Positions 23,056-34,700 of a stretch of 64,000 bases of DNA are shown here, piece after piece. The DNA is from Daphnia pulex (lineage: Eukaryota > Arthropoda > Branchiopoda > Diplostraca > Daphniidae). The stretch spans positions 2,378,501-2,442,500 of the forward strand of contig NC_060028.1 in the NCBI RefSeq assembly GCF_021134715.1, given 5' to 3'. Within the stretch, counting starts at the first letter, position 1. Every line of letters begins with the position of its first letter. The translations under genes were made by a program, and so were the position numbers. The notes below the pieces were generated by a model. The model did not search any database and was not told the DNA's origin. It worked only from the letters and a program-made list of their open reading frames with translations.

Positions 23056-23445
23056 ATGGCAAAGTATTCAAAAGAGAACAAAAGGGTATGCGCAACAATT
23101 TTTCTTAACCACCTTATTGATATGGGTGTAGTGACCCTAGACGGTCACAGAGGGGAGAACTTCAACACATACGTCGTCAGCTTAAATGCTGAGTCATGGG
23201 GGAATTTTACTGTGCATAACGCGCGGACGAAAGTAGAGCACGCCCTAGGGGTGGGAAACTTTTTTAAAAGTGACACAGGAGAACCGGGGTGTTACAAGTA
23301 TTACTTACGGTATGCCCCCCATGGACAAACTATTGCTTTCGGATTCCATATGGCGACCACAAAACGAGAGGCACGGAATATAGCCTATTTCGAGTTTGCA
23401 AAGGAACTCTTCGCCGCTAAAGTAATTCCAGCAGCTCGTAGCTAA
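23056..23445 (+). CDS. Intact 129-codon gene of unknown function near the right end of copy B
   Basis: The frame runs from ATG in a good initiation context (CGACAAATGGC) to TAG-CTAA without interruption. The peptide begins MAKYSKENKRVCATIF and has a middle part ENFNTYVVSLNAESWGNF. It ends with GCYKYYLRYAPHGQTIAFGF and MATTKREARNIAYFEFAKEL. The last 45 residues (beta-like strands, then Thr-Lys-Arg-Glu-Ala and an Ala-rich helix) resemble the end of a double-stranded-RNA-binding domain, but this is only a visual similarity. The copy at 58,189-58,578 differs by one residue (Ala to Val) although surrounding modules are decayed. Copy A has lost the gene just after its start. It is a single exon with no intron signals. 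The possible role in the repeat (RNA binding, silencing evasion, packaging) is unknown. Confidence 0.6.
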   Translation: MAKYSKENKRVCATIFLNHLIDMGVVTLDGHRGENFNTYVVSLNAESWGNFTVHNARTKVEHALGVGNFFKSDTGEPGCYKYYLRYAPHGQTIAFGFHMATTKREARNIAYFEFAKELFAAKVIPAARS

Positions 23446-25075
23446 TTTTTTTTCGCTGTATTTGACACTAAGTTGACATAGTCTTCACCAGTGGATGGAT
23501 AAAGATCCTATTCCTTGTCGTTCAAAAACGGATTTTTCGAGTTGTGGAGAATAGGTCTAGTGTTACCAAAGAAATATGAGCGATATACGAAAACCTTACC
23601 CCATACTTATTCTAGAACTTTCAAGAAAATGAAAAATTTCTTTTATACACAAGTAGCCGAAAATAAGGCATCAACTATGTATAATCATTCAAATTCCCCC
23701 CCCCCCCTAATGCTAGCCTTCCAACAATTTAAAATCAAAACATAGATTAATTTGCCTGCAAAAGACACTTTCAAGGATAACTGTGTACGTATTGTTAAAA
23801 CAGACGTTATTATTTTTATAATTACAAGTACATAGGTAGAAAATAAATAGTTTTTGAATCATGCATGGATTCAGCGTCAAAATTTGAGTAAAAAGCATTT
23901 TGTTATTATTGTTGGCGCGAGCCTGTATAGCATTATGTGTGACAGCGTGAAACAATCGTTCGGCGTGAATTACAGGAACATGCGTATCGAATAGAATGTT
24001 TCTGAATTCATATTTGGATTTTCAAAAACCAAGCAATTTTTAAGAATTCTTCCAAATTCATTTAAATGAAAGTTTTAAAAACCTGGATTAAAAGTTTATT
24101 ACCCTTCATTTATTTCACTTAGAAATTTTAATCTTCATACATTCTTAGTCGAAACATGAAACAACATACTGTTTAAACAGAGATAATAGAATTTTTTTTA
24201 AACGGACATATAGATAAAAGTTGAAAAGTTGCCTCTTAAAGGAAAAATGCGTACATTTTGCAGCCCGTGAAGTACTTAAAAACTGAACTTTAATAGCCCC
24301 AACAAAGTGCTTCATTCTTAAACACAAGATTTACTTAATGAAAAAAACTTGTTATTCAGTGTGTTTGGTCTCTTCTGTTTCTTCGTACGAACAAAGGCGG
24401 AATTTTTACTGTGGGCATCGATTATCTCAATGTATATGAGACATACAAAAAGTCAAAAAGGCATTCTGTATAAAGATCTTTGAGCTCTTTACTCGATCAT
24501 TCGCAAAATTCAACTGGGAAGTGTTGAAGTTTGCAGACGTAATATACAGCATTGCCAGTTATCATTTGTCTATATTAAAATAAAAAGACGCTTTTCTATG
24601 ATGTTTCAAATAATTTGAGTTTTGGAATACTGCCAAATTTAAATGTATTATCATCGCCGATTCGCCACCAGTTTTCAACAAAATAAATTTTATAAATTTG
24701 AATTTCAAACATAAAACGGAAAATTTTACTAGGCTTAATTAAAATGGGGTATTTCGATGCAAAAGGACTGTTCGACCTTGTGTAAATCGCACCCGAGATT
24801 TTTATTTTTTCAGTCACCAATCCGAGGAAATCGAAATAATGGATTATATCTTTGAGCCAAAATTTCTATATAAAAAGTTTGGCACAGATAATTTCATCAG
24901 GAGCTGATAAAAGCTATAAATTAAAAATTTTCAGAAATTATAATTAAAAAAAAAGAAATTTATTTAAATTTTCGGAATTTTTTTTTAGTTGTTATAATTC
25001 CCATAAGGGGGGGGGGGGATCCTGCCATTTTACTTAACGGCCCCTTTGAATGTCTATAGGACTCTTCGGGATCTG
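23446..25075. other. Right tail of copy B
   Basis: This is nearly identical to 58,579-60,175 apart from small indels. It is AT-rich and ends with a poly-G run and CTTTGAATGTCTATA. A 76-codon frame at 23,515-23,745 is shared but loses its second half in copy C, so it is probably not coding. Confidence 0.5.
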
Positions 25076-25086
25076 TTTTCTTTTCT

Positions 25087-26822
25087 TGCTCTCCTGTGCT
25101 CTCCTGTGCTCTCCTGTGGTCTCCAAAGGCTACCCGACAATAGAACTCAAATAACTTGAATAATTTATAAAAAATTCAAGTGCTGTGATGTGCATTTTTC
25201 TAAAACTTTTTGTTCGTGAATTACTCTATAAATTTATTGATTCAATAGACTTGAAATATTGTATTGGACATTGATTTACACATCCTATAATACAAAAATG
25301 GTTTTAACAAGTGAACTAAATATTATAGCAACATCAAGTATTAAGTGGTGCTCTTCTGTGCTCTCCTGTGCTCTCCTGTTCTCTCCTGTGCTCTCCTGTG
25401 CACTCCTGTGCTCTCCTGTGCTCTCCTGTGCTTTTCTGTGCTCTCCTGTGCACTCCTGTGCTCTCCTGTGCTCTCTTGTGCTCTCCTGTGCTCTCCTGTG
25501 CTATTTTGTGCTCTTCTGTGCTCTCCTGTGCTCTCCTGTGCTCTCCTTTTTTCTCCTGTGCTCTCCTTTTTTCTCCTGTGCTCTCCTGTGCTCTCCTGTG
25601 CACTCCTGTGCTCTCCTGTGCTATTTTGTGCTCTCCTGTGCTCTCCAATGCTCTCCTGTGCTCTCCTGTGCACTCCTGCAACCCAAAATGGTTTTAACAA
25701 GTGAACTAAATATTATAGCAACTTCAAGTATTAAGTGGTGCTCTTCTGTGCTCTCCTGTGCTCTCCTGTGCTATTTTGTGCTCTCCTGTGCTCTCCTGTT
25801 CTCTCCGGTGCTCTTCTGTGCTCTCCTGTGCACTCCTGTGCTCATCTGTGCTCTCCTGTTCTCTACTGTGCTCTCCTGTGCTCTCCTGTGCTCTCCTGTG
25901 CACTCCTGTGCACTCCTGTGCTCTCCTGTGCTCTCTTGTGCTCTCCTGTTCTCTCCTGTGCTATTTTGTGCTCTTCTGTGCTCTCCTGTGCTCTCCTGTT
26001 CTCTCCTGTTCTCTCCTGTGCTCTCCTGTGCACTCCTGTGCACTCCTGTGCTCTCCTGTTCTCTCCTGTGCTCTTTACTGCTCTCCTGTGCTCTCCTGTG
26101 CACTCCTGTGCTCTCCTGTTCTCTCCTGTGCTCAACTGTGCTCTCTTGTGCTCTCCTGTGCTCTCCTGTGCTTTCCACAGGCTACCCGACAAGAAAACTC
26201 AAATAACTTGAATAATTTAAAAAAATTCAAGTTTTGTGATGTGCATTTTTCTAAAACTTTTTGTTCATGAATTGCTCTATAAATTTATTGATTCAATAGA
26301 CTTGAAATGGTGTATTGGACATTGATTTAAACATCCTATAATTAAAAAATGGTTTAAACAAGTGAACGAAATATTATAGCAACTTCAAGTATTAAGTGGT
26401 GCTTTTCTGTGCTCTCCTGTGCTCTCCTGTGCTCTCCTGTGCTCTCCTGTGCTATTTTGTGCTCTCCTGTTCTCTCCTGTGCTCTCCTGTGCTCTCCTGT
26501 GCACTCCTGTGCTCTCCTGTTCTCTCCTGTGCTCTCCTGTGCACTCCTGTGCTCTCCTGTGCTCTCCTGTACTCTTCTGTGCTCTCCTGTGCTCTCCTGT
26601 GCTATTTTGTGCTCTCCTGTTCTCTCCTGTGCTCTCCTGTGCTCTCCTGTGCATTCCTGTGCTCTCCTGTTCTCTCCTGTGCATTCCTGTTCTCTCCTGT
26701 TTTCTCCTGTGCTCTCCTGTTTTCTCCTGTGCTCTCCTGTGCTCTCCTGTGCTCTCCTGTGCTCTCCTGTGCTCTCCTGTGCTCTCCTGTGCTCTCCTGT
26801 GCTCTCTTGTGCTCTCCTGTTT
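25087..26822. repeat. 10-bp-period satellite (CTCTCCTGTG) with higher-order duplication
   Basis: Three arrays of the decamer (25,351-25,676; 25,739-26,175; 26,398-26,821) plus a short seed at 25,087-25,127 make up about 1.2 kb. Common variants are CACTCCTGTG, CTATTTTGTG and CTCTCCTGTT. Each main array is preceded by the same unique word (AAGTGAACTAAATATTATAGCAAC region at about 25,304, 25,690 and 26,363). The 170-bp segment after the seed (25,125-25,295) recurs at 26,175-26,340, so the locus grew by duplication of larger units. Because the period is 10 and the decamer has no stop in any frame, long open frames exist in all frames on both strands. They are artefacts of the repeat. Confidence 0.95.
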
Positions 26823-26832
26823 GAGGTTACTA

Positions 26833-27604
26833 CCAGTGAGCAAGAGCGCTGGACGCTTTTCTAAAAAAAATATGTACAATTTCTTAAATTTTTTGAGGAG
26901 GCAACTCATGACTAAATGTTTTGTATAAATTGGAAATCCCCATCGCTTTAGGCACCATATGTTGTGAGCCATACAGTTAAAAACATAACTGGGAAAACCG
27001 AAAAAAATATTTAACACTGACCCCTGATCCTCAGCCAATAACATCCGCTACAAGTTATCGTGTTGGTCTTCATTTTTCGTTAAAATTTTCGTATCCACAA
27101 ATTTAAACTAATTCTTTCATATTTATTGTTTTTTTGTTTTTTTGTGTGTCCTTACTGATAAAGTGATCCTGTTATCTGCTATACTTTCCGCAGGATATTT
27201 TATTTTCCTATTATATTGTGAGTTTGTGACTTCCTATCCTAATAAATGTCTAACTAAACCCTGATTTTTAACTCTTTAGCGTATAATTGGTGATTATTGT
27301 AATATCGTTTCCAAAATGCCAGATGATTTCCAATTGTTTCTGAGAAAAAAATCTTCAGAGTATAGAAAAATCCAGACCAATTTCGAAATTTTTTGGCCAT
27401 TGCCCATATTTGCTCCGCTCATTTAAAAAAAAAATGAATAGCGCCAATGGCAAGGTGATCCTAGTTGAAATTTTAGCCGCCTGGCGTCTTCCGCTCCCGG
27501 CAAATATGTTCGCTTTCAACTATGCTCGTTTACCTGTTGATGTGTTCTTTTTTGTTTTTGACGTTGACTGAATCGAGAGCTGAAAAACTTTGTAGCCAAG
27601 TTCT
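26833..27604. repeat. 5' flank of fumarylacetoacetase, duplicated at 37,980-38,735
   Basis: From CCAGTGAGCAAGAGCGCTGG to the AAGTTC four bases before the start codon, this stretch aligns with 37,980-38,735 in the same orientation with scattered substitutions and small indels. It presumably contains the promoter and 5' untranslated region of the gene that follows. Confidence 0.85.
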
Positions 27605-27607
27605 AGA

Positions 27608-29404
27608 ATGTCGTTCATATCTATTCCAGAAAACAGCGACTTTCCTTTGGAAAATTTACCTTACGGTATCTTTTCTACAGCAGATAAGGTAAAAGAAGAT
27701 GTCATTTGAAATTACGTCTCTATCAGACTATCACTGTTAATAACTTTGTTTTATCTTCATTTAGTGTCAACCTAGAATCGGAGTTGCTATCGGCGAACAC
27801 ATTCTTGATCTTAACGCTGTTGCCCACCTGTTTAATGGACCTGAACTGAAAAACAGTCAACATGTCTTGAAAGAGGTAATATATCCTGTTTGATTTTAAT
27901 CGTATATAGTGCCATTGAAGTATTAAATGTCTATCATGTGTGACAGAGTACCCTAAACAGTTTCATGGGACTAGGACCTAAAGCTTGGACTGAAGCAAGA
28001 AAAACTTTGCAAGATCTCCTTTCTACTGGCAACAAAACACTAGAAGATGACATTGATCTGAGGAAAAAGTAACAAATCACGTTCACAATTTTTCTATTAC
28101 AGAGCAATTCTAACTTACTGTATTCTTGGGCAGTGCTTTGGTTTTGCAAGCAGAAGCAACAATGCACCTTCCAGCTAAAATTGGTGACTACACAGACTTT
28201 TACTCTTCCATCATTCATGCTTCAAATGTTGGAGAAATGTTTAGGTAAAATAACACCAAAGGGTTTTACATCTGAAAAAAGATAACTTAATAATGTGTAA
28301 TTTTAGGGATAAAGATAATGCTCTCATGCCCAATTGGAAGTATTTGCCTGTTGGATATCATGGACACCTGTTCGACGTCCCGTTGGTCAGACGAGACCGA
28401 ACGATGCTGAACCTCCAATTTTTGATAAATGCAAACTTTTGGATTTTGAATTGGAAACAGCTTTCTTTGTTGGGAAATCAAATCCTCTAGGTACTCCTGT
28501 ATCAGTGGAAGAAGTTGATCAACACATTTTTGGAATGGTATGGGTTTTTGTATTCATTACTACTTAGCTTACATAACATACAAATAATTTTCTTTTTTTT
28601 AAATTTTAAATGCTTCTTTTCCTCATTTAAGGTCCTGATGAACGATTGGAATGGTACGTATTACATTTCTTTTTATTCAATTCAGCATCATATTTAACAT
28701 ATTTTCCCCCCTATAATAGCCCGTGATATTCAAAAATGGGAGTACGTCCCGTTAGGTCCCTTTTTAGCCAAGAACTTTGGAACAACAATATCACCATGGG
28801 TTGTTACCATGGAGGCTTTGGAACCGTTCAAGGTTCCCAACTATCCCCAAGATCCCGAACCATTTCCATATTTGAAACACGCTGATGACTATAATTTTGA
28901 CATCAACCTTGAAGTATCTATTAAGCCTAAGCAGTTTTAAATAATCGTAGAAATTCAACTAAATGTTTGTAATTATGACTGAACATCTCATAATCTGATA
29001 GCTGGTGGTTCGGAAAAAGAAGCTGTTGTTAGTCGGTCAAACTTCAAGTACATGTATTGGACCATGAAGCAACAGCTTGTTCATCACACCATCACTGGAT
29101 GCAACCTACAACCTGGCGATTTATTAGGTTCTGGAACGATCAGTGGCCCGACCACTGACGCATTTGGATCGATGCTGGAGCTTAGCTGGCGAGGCACTCG
29201 CCCTGTTGAATTGGGTGATGGTATTACACGCAAGTTTATTCTAGATGAAGACGAGGTCATCATAAGGGGTGAGAAATATTTTAAAAATGCACAGTTCAAA
29301 ACGACAATTTCTGTTTGTTTGAAGGGCATTGTGAACGAGATGGTCTTCATCGCATCGGATTCGGAAAATGTACAGGAAAGGTCCTTCCTGCTATTACCTT
29401 ATAA
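27608..29404 (+). CDS. FAH: Fumarylacetoacetase, frame interrupted by a deletion in exon 5
   Basis: This enzyme hydrolyses fumarylacetoacetate to fumarate and acetoacetate, the last step of tyrosine breakdown in the cytosol. Nine exons are visible: 27,608-27,688; 27,765-27,875; 27,947-28,068; 28,134-28,244; 28,307-28,537; 28,632-28,653; 28,720-about 28,935; 29,002-29,268; 29,325-29,404. Introns are 60-100 bases and the GT-AG phases agree, except that the donor of exon 7 was not found. Hallmarks seen are [16 protein letters not shown] (metal-binding Asp), [33 protein letters not shown] (paired metal-binding Glu), [30 protein letters not shown] and [14 protein letters not shown]. In exon 5 the conserved residues between GYHG and TPVRRPVGQ are missing, and the frame shifts there by one. 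Relative to the family, about 28 bases are lost. Everything else looks functional. Confidence 0.93.
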
Positions 29405-29562
29405 TTGAAGTCATTTACTCAAAGCAGTTGATTAAATCAAAATGCTTGTTAGTTATTTTGTAGACGTGTTTATCGTTTGTGGTGGAAGGGCAAGATCTTT
29501 AAATACGCGTTGAAATACAAATACGATTGTTCAACCTTAACTACTTCTGTATTAAACTTCAA

Positions 29563-30055
29563 TTATGACTTTTGGTAATCAGAATATTCGTATTCACGAC
29601 TTGGAACATCAAATTTAATTAAACCATAATCTTTAGCTTTCATAATTGCTACAACCAATTCTCTATGTTTATGTTGACATAAGCCAGTTTTTCTGTAAAA
29701 GTAAAAATAATTAGAAAAGTTGATGTGGTAGCCTACAATGGTTTTTTGATAAAAATTACTCAGTTGGCAGGATGGCTCCATTAAATGGTGAAATGAATTG
29801 CCTTAGTAGTACAACATTTCTGCAATCAAGAATCAAGTATTCATCCCTGCAGATTGGACATGGGTTGCCAGTTGATAATTTTTCTTGTCTCTAAACAAAT
29901 CATTTTACTTATGATGGATACTATTATTTTCGCACAATTGCTAAAACTTACAATACAGAATACAAGTCTTCCTTGTTTTGGGGGCAAACTGACCCTTGAA
30001 ATTTCTGCGATACCTCACCCAGACAGCTGATCTTCCCCATAGGTTGCTGAGTATC
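29563..30055 (-). CDS. mRpS18B: Mitochondrial ribosomal protein S18B (mS40), 3' exons
   Basis: This is a structural protein of the small subunit of the mitochondrial ribosome. Three minus-strand exons are seen, at 29,952-30,055, 29,760-29,890 and 29,563-29,692. In order they encode [79 protein letters not shown] and YGLIKFDVP, then a stop. The Cys-Pro-x-Cys zinc-ligand region and the S18 core match the S18B type. The first junction (30,055 side into 29,890) is off by one base beside a run of five A, probably a sequencing error. The N-terminal exon with the mitochondrial presequence was not found; it would have to lie beyond the ShK exon at 30,147. The gene is tail to tail with fumarylacetoacetase, 158 bases apart. 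Confidence 0.88.
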
Positions 30056-30146
30056 CTCAATAAAATAAAATTAATCATCAAAGAAAGATGACTATCTTTC
30101 TGATCAGGGGGATCCGTCTAGTCCTTTTAAGGAAATCGTGCTCATG

Positions 30147-30450
30147 TTAGCATTCACCACACGATTTCCTACAGTGTAGGAGCATGAATCCTGGGTTGGC
30201 CTTGCAACCGTCACCCTCGGTCGCCCAAACGGGACAGTAGTGATCGTCGTCGACGCACTCGGATTTCGCAGAAGTTGTTGCTTCTGTCTGAAATCAAAAC
30301 GATTAAATCATTTAGACCTGAATGTGTGATGGATTGCTTCGCATCAGCAGTCAACTGACGATACATACCACTGCATAAAAGACAAGACTTGCGGCAATAA
30401 ATCTTCATGTACTCTTCATTCTTTTGGCATTCACCTCCTTTAGCCCTGCG
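30147..30450 (-). pseudogene. Two ShK-domain exons, probably remnant of a secreted multi-domain gene
   Basis: Exon 30,147-30,287 encodes ECVDDDHYCPVWATEGDGC, then KANPGFMLLHCRKSCGEC and TAA, a complete ShK (six-Cys) domain at a protein C-terminus. Exon 30,369-about 30,450 encodes the second half of another ShK domain, GGECQKNEEYMKIYCRKSC and LLC, up to a GTATGT donor. The two do not join in phase, and the N-terminal half of the second domain is absent. It is therefore either a decayed relative of the astacin gene's ShK exon (32,738-32,845) or the tail of a gene with missing exons. Confidence 0.6.
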
Positions 30451-30723
30451 TATGTTGGTAATATTTTCGTTATCTTTTTCAAGTGAATTTTTTTGTGACA
30501 AGATGAAATGTATTTGTTTTACCATCGAATGCAGTTGTCGTTCAAGTTACTACACTCGCCATCTGGGGAAAGAGAATGATGGCAATGATTATGTAAATGT
30601 GTCAACTTTATATAAATACGTCAGCAGCGAGCGCTATTTCGCTTTCTTTATATTACAACAGAGGCATACCGTAATACATATATTTCATAAATGAATTTCG
30701 TAAATCGGATTTTATGGGGAACA

Positions 30724-30955
30724 TACCACCACATTGGTTGCAAGATTGTTGACAGTGACTCGTCATCCAAGAAGCCTGATTTGAATTTTTAAATTTCGCC
30801 CTATAAAGTCACACTGGAGTGACCAGCTAGCGGTTCCATCTCCGTTCCAAACAAGAGCCTCCGCATATTCCCTACAATGAATATCACAACCAAGGCTAAT
30901 AACCAGCAAAGAGTCATTTCGAATAGTACCGGTATGACTTTTTTTTTTTAAATGA
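30724..30955 (-). pseudogene. Chimeric partial duplicate of ShK and PAN exons
   Basis: Bases 30,724-30,775 copy the 3' half of the ShK exon at 32,738-32,845 including its GTATGTT donor. They are then fused directly to a truncated copy of the PAN exon (30,776-30,870 matching 32,252-32,345) and its upstream intron (to about 30,955). The central part of the PAN exon and the intervening intron are missing. This is a broken tandem duplicate of the astacin gene tail. Confidence 0.75.
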
Positions 30956-31778
30956 GTTAAATTAAATAAGTACTTAGAACTTTGAATGATGATTACTAAA
31001 GACCTTGTTCCAACTAAAAAGTAGGTGATAAGCCAAAAGTGGTGCGTAGCTTACGCCAATGCGCACCACTGTGGCCTATAGCAAAACTTTAGGCCGCTGT
31101 AGGCAGCGCATCCCGCCGCAAGGTACAACCGAAGGGTTTGAATAATATAAAGCCCCTTGGGCGCTTTCGGGATTTTAGATGAGTTAAAGTTTAGTTAATA
31201 ACGGTGTTTAGAAATCTAACGTAGTTTCACGTTTGTCTAGTCGCAAAAACGAACCCTCAGTTTCCAGGCGCCACCACTACGATTTAAATCGAGGTTCAAA
31301 CATACAAGAAACTAGTTATCCTCTTCGAAACGAAAAAAGGAAACTGTTTCGCAACATGCGTTCATCTTTTTTAAAGACAGATTTCCCACAGAAGTCGACC
31401 GATTGGGACAGTTACGAAGTTGAATAGGTTTAACATACAATAAACAGTATTATTATAGGCCTAATTATATTTCTGATTTTCTAAAATAAAAAATGCCAGT
31501 GTTTGCTGATTTCCAATTTCGTACTTAAAAGTAGCCTACTGGATCAAAAATTTCTTTATTCAATGTAATAATGGGAGGAAAACAACTATTACATTAACAT
31601 AAAACCACACATTGCGCCTCTTTTTACAACGGCGTCAGAGTCCGAGGCGCCGTTCGTTTTTAACCAGCAAGTACCGCCCTAAAATTATGAATGAATATTT
31701 GCAAGAATAGTTGTTAATACGATTTTCAAAGTAATTTTAAAACAAAAATATGATTGCGCTGTTGGCGCTGTAATAAAC
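30956..31778. other. Intergenic, possible solo LTR or SINE-like material
   Basis: The stretch 31,030-31,460 has a GC-richer, promoter-like part with AATATAAAGCCCC, then about 300 bases later AATAAACAG. Together these suggest an LTR-like unit, but no matching second copy or clear target duplication was found in the window. The 64-codon open frame at 31,233-31,427 has no support. Confidence 0.25.
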
Positions 31779-34700
31779 TCAGAAATTATATACTTGATAG
31801 TTTGTCCAGGTGAAGTGACTACACTGCGGGTTTGATTCACATTTTGGTCCACAGGTCTCAGCAGTACTCGCTACTGACATCAAATCTCGACCTAAAAAAT
31901 CGCAATTTAATGCCCATTTTAGGCTTCCTTCATCGTTCCATGCACTGGCAGGTGGACTAGCAGTTGACTTAAGAAATCCACAAACCGCTCCATCCGTCGT
32001 TTTTGAAACAGCGTCAAATTTGGACACTGAGCCAGATTTCATCCAACAAGTTCCCCCCTGTACGTTGTAACGCAACGTTCCATTACAAATAATTAGTTGA
32101 TACGTTATTGCTTGCATTATATGATGCGAACGAAGGAAAACGAAGTAAAATGGAATGGAATGGTAATGAACTTACATTAAAATTGGTCCAAGTAAAGTGA
32201 CTGCAGGGATAATTCGCTTTGCAAAGCGGTCCACACTGGCTTGCAGGACTGATTTGAATTTTTAAATTTCGCCCTATAAAGTCACACTGGAGTGACCAGC
32301 GTATGTCGGTTCCGTCTCCGTTCCAAACACGAGCCACCGCATTCCCTACAATGAATATATATCACAACCAAGGCTAATAACCAGCAAAGAGTCATTTCGA
32401 ATAGTATGACTTTGGATAAAATAACGTGAGCTCGCTCTCTTTTCGAAACTGTGGTGCTAATGAGAGACTTTATCAGCTAAGGACGTGTTGTGATGAGTGT
32501 ATACAGTTCGCCACCATATTGGCCGCTAGTTGTCTCTCGTGGTTCGCACAGATAAATAAGTGTATAACCCTTCTTCTGAAATTAATATTATGTAGGCAGC
32601 TAATAAGTTGCAAGTTAGTAAGTTCAATTACACTACCGAATATTTGTTTTATAAGCTCACGCTCATATCATAGATAGGAAAAAATTTAAAATCCGGGGTG
32701 AACTGGGTGGCACTAAAAACTTGCCATAGGAACATACCACCACATTGGTTGCAAGATTGTTGACAGTGAATCTTCATCCAAGGATTTGTTTCACATTCTC
32801 CTTCCTTCGCCCAGATCTTGCAGTATTCATGTTTGTCCAGACATTCTGTAGACAAAGTTCCAACTTTAGATTTTTACATTCTTAACCTTATGTTACATAT
32901 CTCGTGGTGCGCTTGGAATATTAAGTATTTATTTATACCAGGCGATTCCGTTGTTGGAGTAGGTGGAATGGGCGATTCCGTTGTTGGAGTAGGTGGAATG
33001 GTTGAGTTCGTTTCACATTTGTACAACCGGTTCAACTTTAAAATGTCCGACTGTTACAGGAGAAGAGAATCAGAATTAACGTTTAAATAATAAGAAATCT
33101 ACATTTGAAAGTGAAAAATACTGCATACATTGCTAAAGCCTTCTCTTTGTCCCAGTTGTTGGCTGTCATTCTTCTTGGATGTAATTGTCGGATAACGTCG
33201 GTCTTTAGCAAAATCGTAAGCTCCGTAGTGCATAATAGAACCTGTTGAAAAAGAAGACAATCCCAATTTCAGTCTAACAAAACCATGAAAGCGAAAAAAT
33301 CAAACTGATATGATTATACCTGTATTGTATGGTTCACCCAGGTATTGGATTTGGCCTAGGTCGTGTTTCTGGAAATTTAAATTTGCCATCCCTGACGCAA
33401 TAAAAAGAACAATTAAATTGATATGAACAAACCTGTTTTGGGGTGAATACGGTTCATCTATACCTTCAATAATATTTTCCCAATGAATTGTAATGTAATC
33501 GTCACGATCTGTCCGGCTTTGCTCGTGCTGTGAATAATCAATAAAAATAATAGTAATACCATTTCAATAATAAGAAAAGTGGAACGATTATTCGAATCGT
33601 GCTTAAACACACAGTCATAAAACTATAGGATGTACAGGATGAACAAAAGAATAATATACCCAGAAACCAACTGCGTGCATTAATTCGTGCATAATGATGC
33701 CGACCCTAATACATCCCTTGCCCTATAAACGATGAAAAAATAGTCCGATAAATAATGCAATTTTAAATTCGATTTCGCTTATTTAAATGAAAATAAATTA
33801 TTCATCATACCAAGGAGATTTGCTGTCCTCCTCCTACACGACCGACGTTGCTGTAACATCTATATTCAAAGTATATATCAGTACCTACCTAAAGTTTGGG
33901 AACGCGCGAGAGAACCTTATGGAAAAAGGCGTTTTTCGCGGCGTTCCCAAAAATCCAATTTTCGTCGGATTGCGACGAATTTTTTTTGGCCGTAGCCATT
34001 ATGGATAGCATTACGCTGATTTTTTTTTTAGATTTTTCCTATCAAGGGCAGGGTCACTTTTAACTCGAGCCCTAAGTTTGGGAACGCTCCGTAGAGCCAT
34101 ATGCAAATTAGGGTACTTTAAGGGGCTATAACTACAGAACGGGTAGAGCTAGGAAGACGCGGAAAACTCTGAAATTAAGAGGTTCACTAGCTGAACAACA
34201 TTCTTCATTTTCAGATTTTTCGCGTCACATTGAATGTAGTCAATTGTGAATTGAAAACAGTTTTAATTTTTTTGCCAGTGTTTGTCCTTTTCTCTCCCCC
34301 CATTCCCGCCCTGCGCGCCTTTTTCTCTGATAAACAGAGAAAACGCGCGCTTATGAGGGGACGACAACCCGGCGTGGGTGGGAATGGGGGGGGGGGGGAA
34401 TTGAATGTAGTCAATTGTGAATTGAAAACAGTTTTAATTTTTTTGCCAGTGTTTGTCCTTTTCTCTCCCCCCATTCCCGCCCTGCGCGCCTTTTTCTCTG
34501 ATAAACAGAGAAAACGCGCGCTTATGAGGGGACGACAACCCGGCGTGGGTGGGAATGGGGGGGGGGGAAGAAAAGGACAAACACTGGCAAAAAAATTAAA
34601 ACTGTTTTCAATTCACAATCGACTACATTCAATGTGACGCGAAAAATCTGAAAATGAAGAATGTTGTTCAGCTAGTGAACCTCTTAATTTCAGAGTTTTC

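Larger units (their letters stand above)
13490..25075. mobile_element. Copy B of the complex repeat
   Basis: The left edge is where 13,500-13,890 begins to match 40,385-40,720 in copy C (a TATATAAG-like run followed by CTACCGCTAGGTGATTTAGG). The right edge is ...GAATGTCTATA at about 25,061, the same word that ends copy C at about 60,180. Between these the order is: acidic modules (13.8-18.5 kb), non-coding backbone (18.5-22.4 kb), a GC-rich segment (22.8-22.98 kb), then the 129-codon gene and tail. Relative to A and C it lacks the segment equivalent to A 2,700-3,005. Confidence 0.8.

Noticed and set aside
25351..26821. Regularly spaced repeats resembling a CRISPR array
   Set aside because: The unit is a continuous 10-bp tandem satellite without unique spacers, in a eukaryotic genome.
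25259..27044. Very long open frames (up to 315 codons plus, 219 codons minus) of repetitive Cys/Leu/Ser or Glu/Arg/His peptides
   Set aside because: They are produced by the stop-free 10-bp satellite, occur in all frames of both strands, and have no start context or splice support.
26385..27044. Minus-strand peptide MLLAEDQGSVLN and following residues, also open at 37,950-38,147
   Set aside because: It recurs because the whole 5' flank is duplicated. Differences between the copies include several radical changes, and the frame runs into the satellite.
34211..34637. 135-codon plus-strand and 87-codon minus-strand frames with duplicated segments
   Set aside because: They lie entirely within the foldback element and mirror its palindrome and internal duplication.
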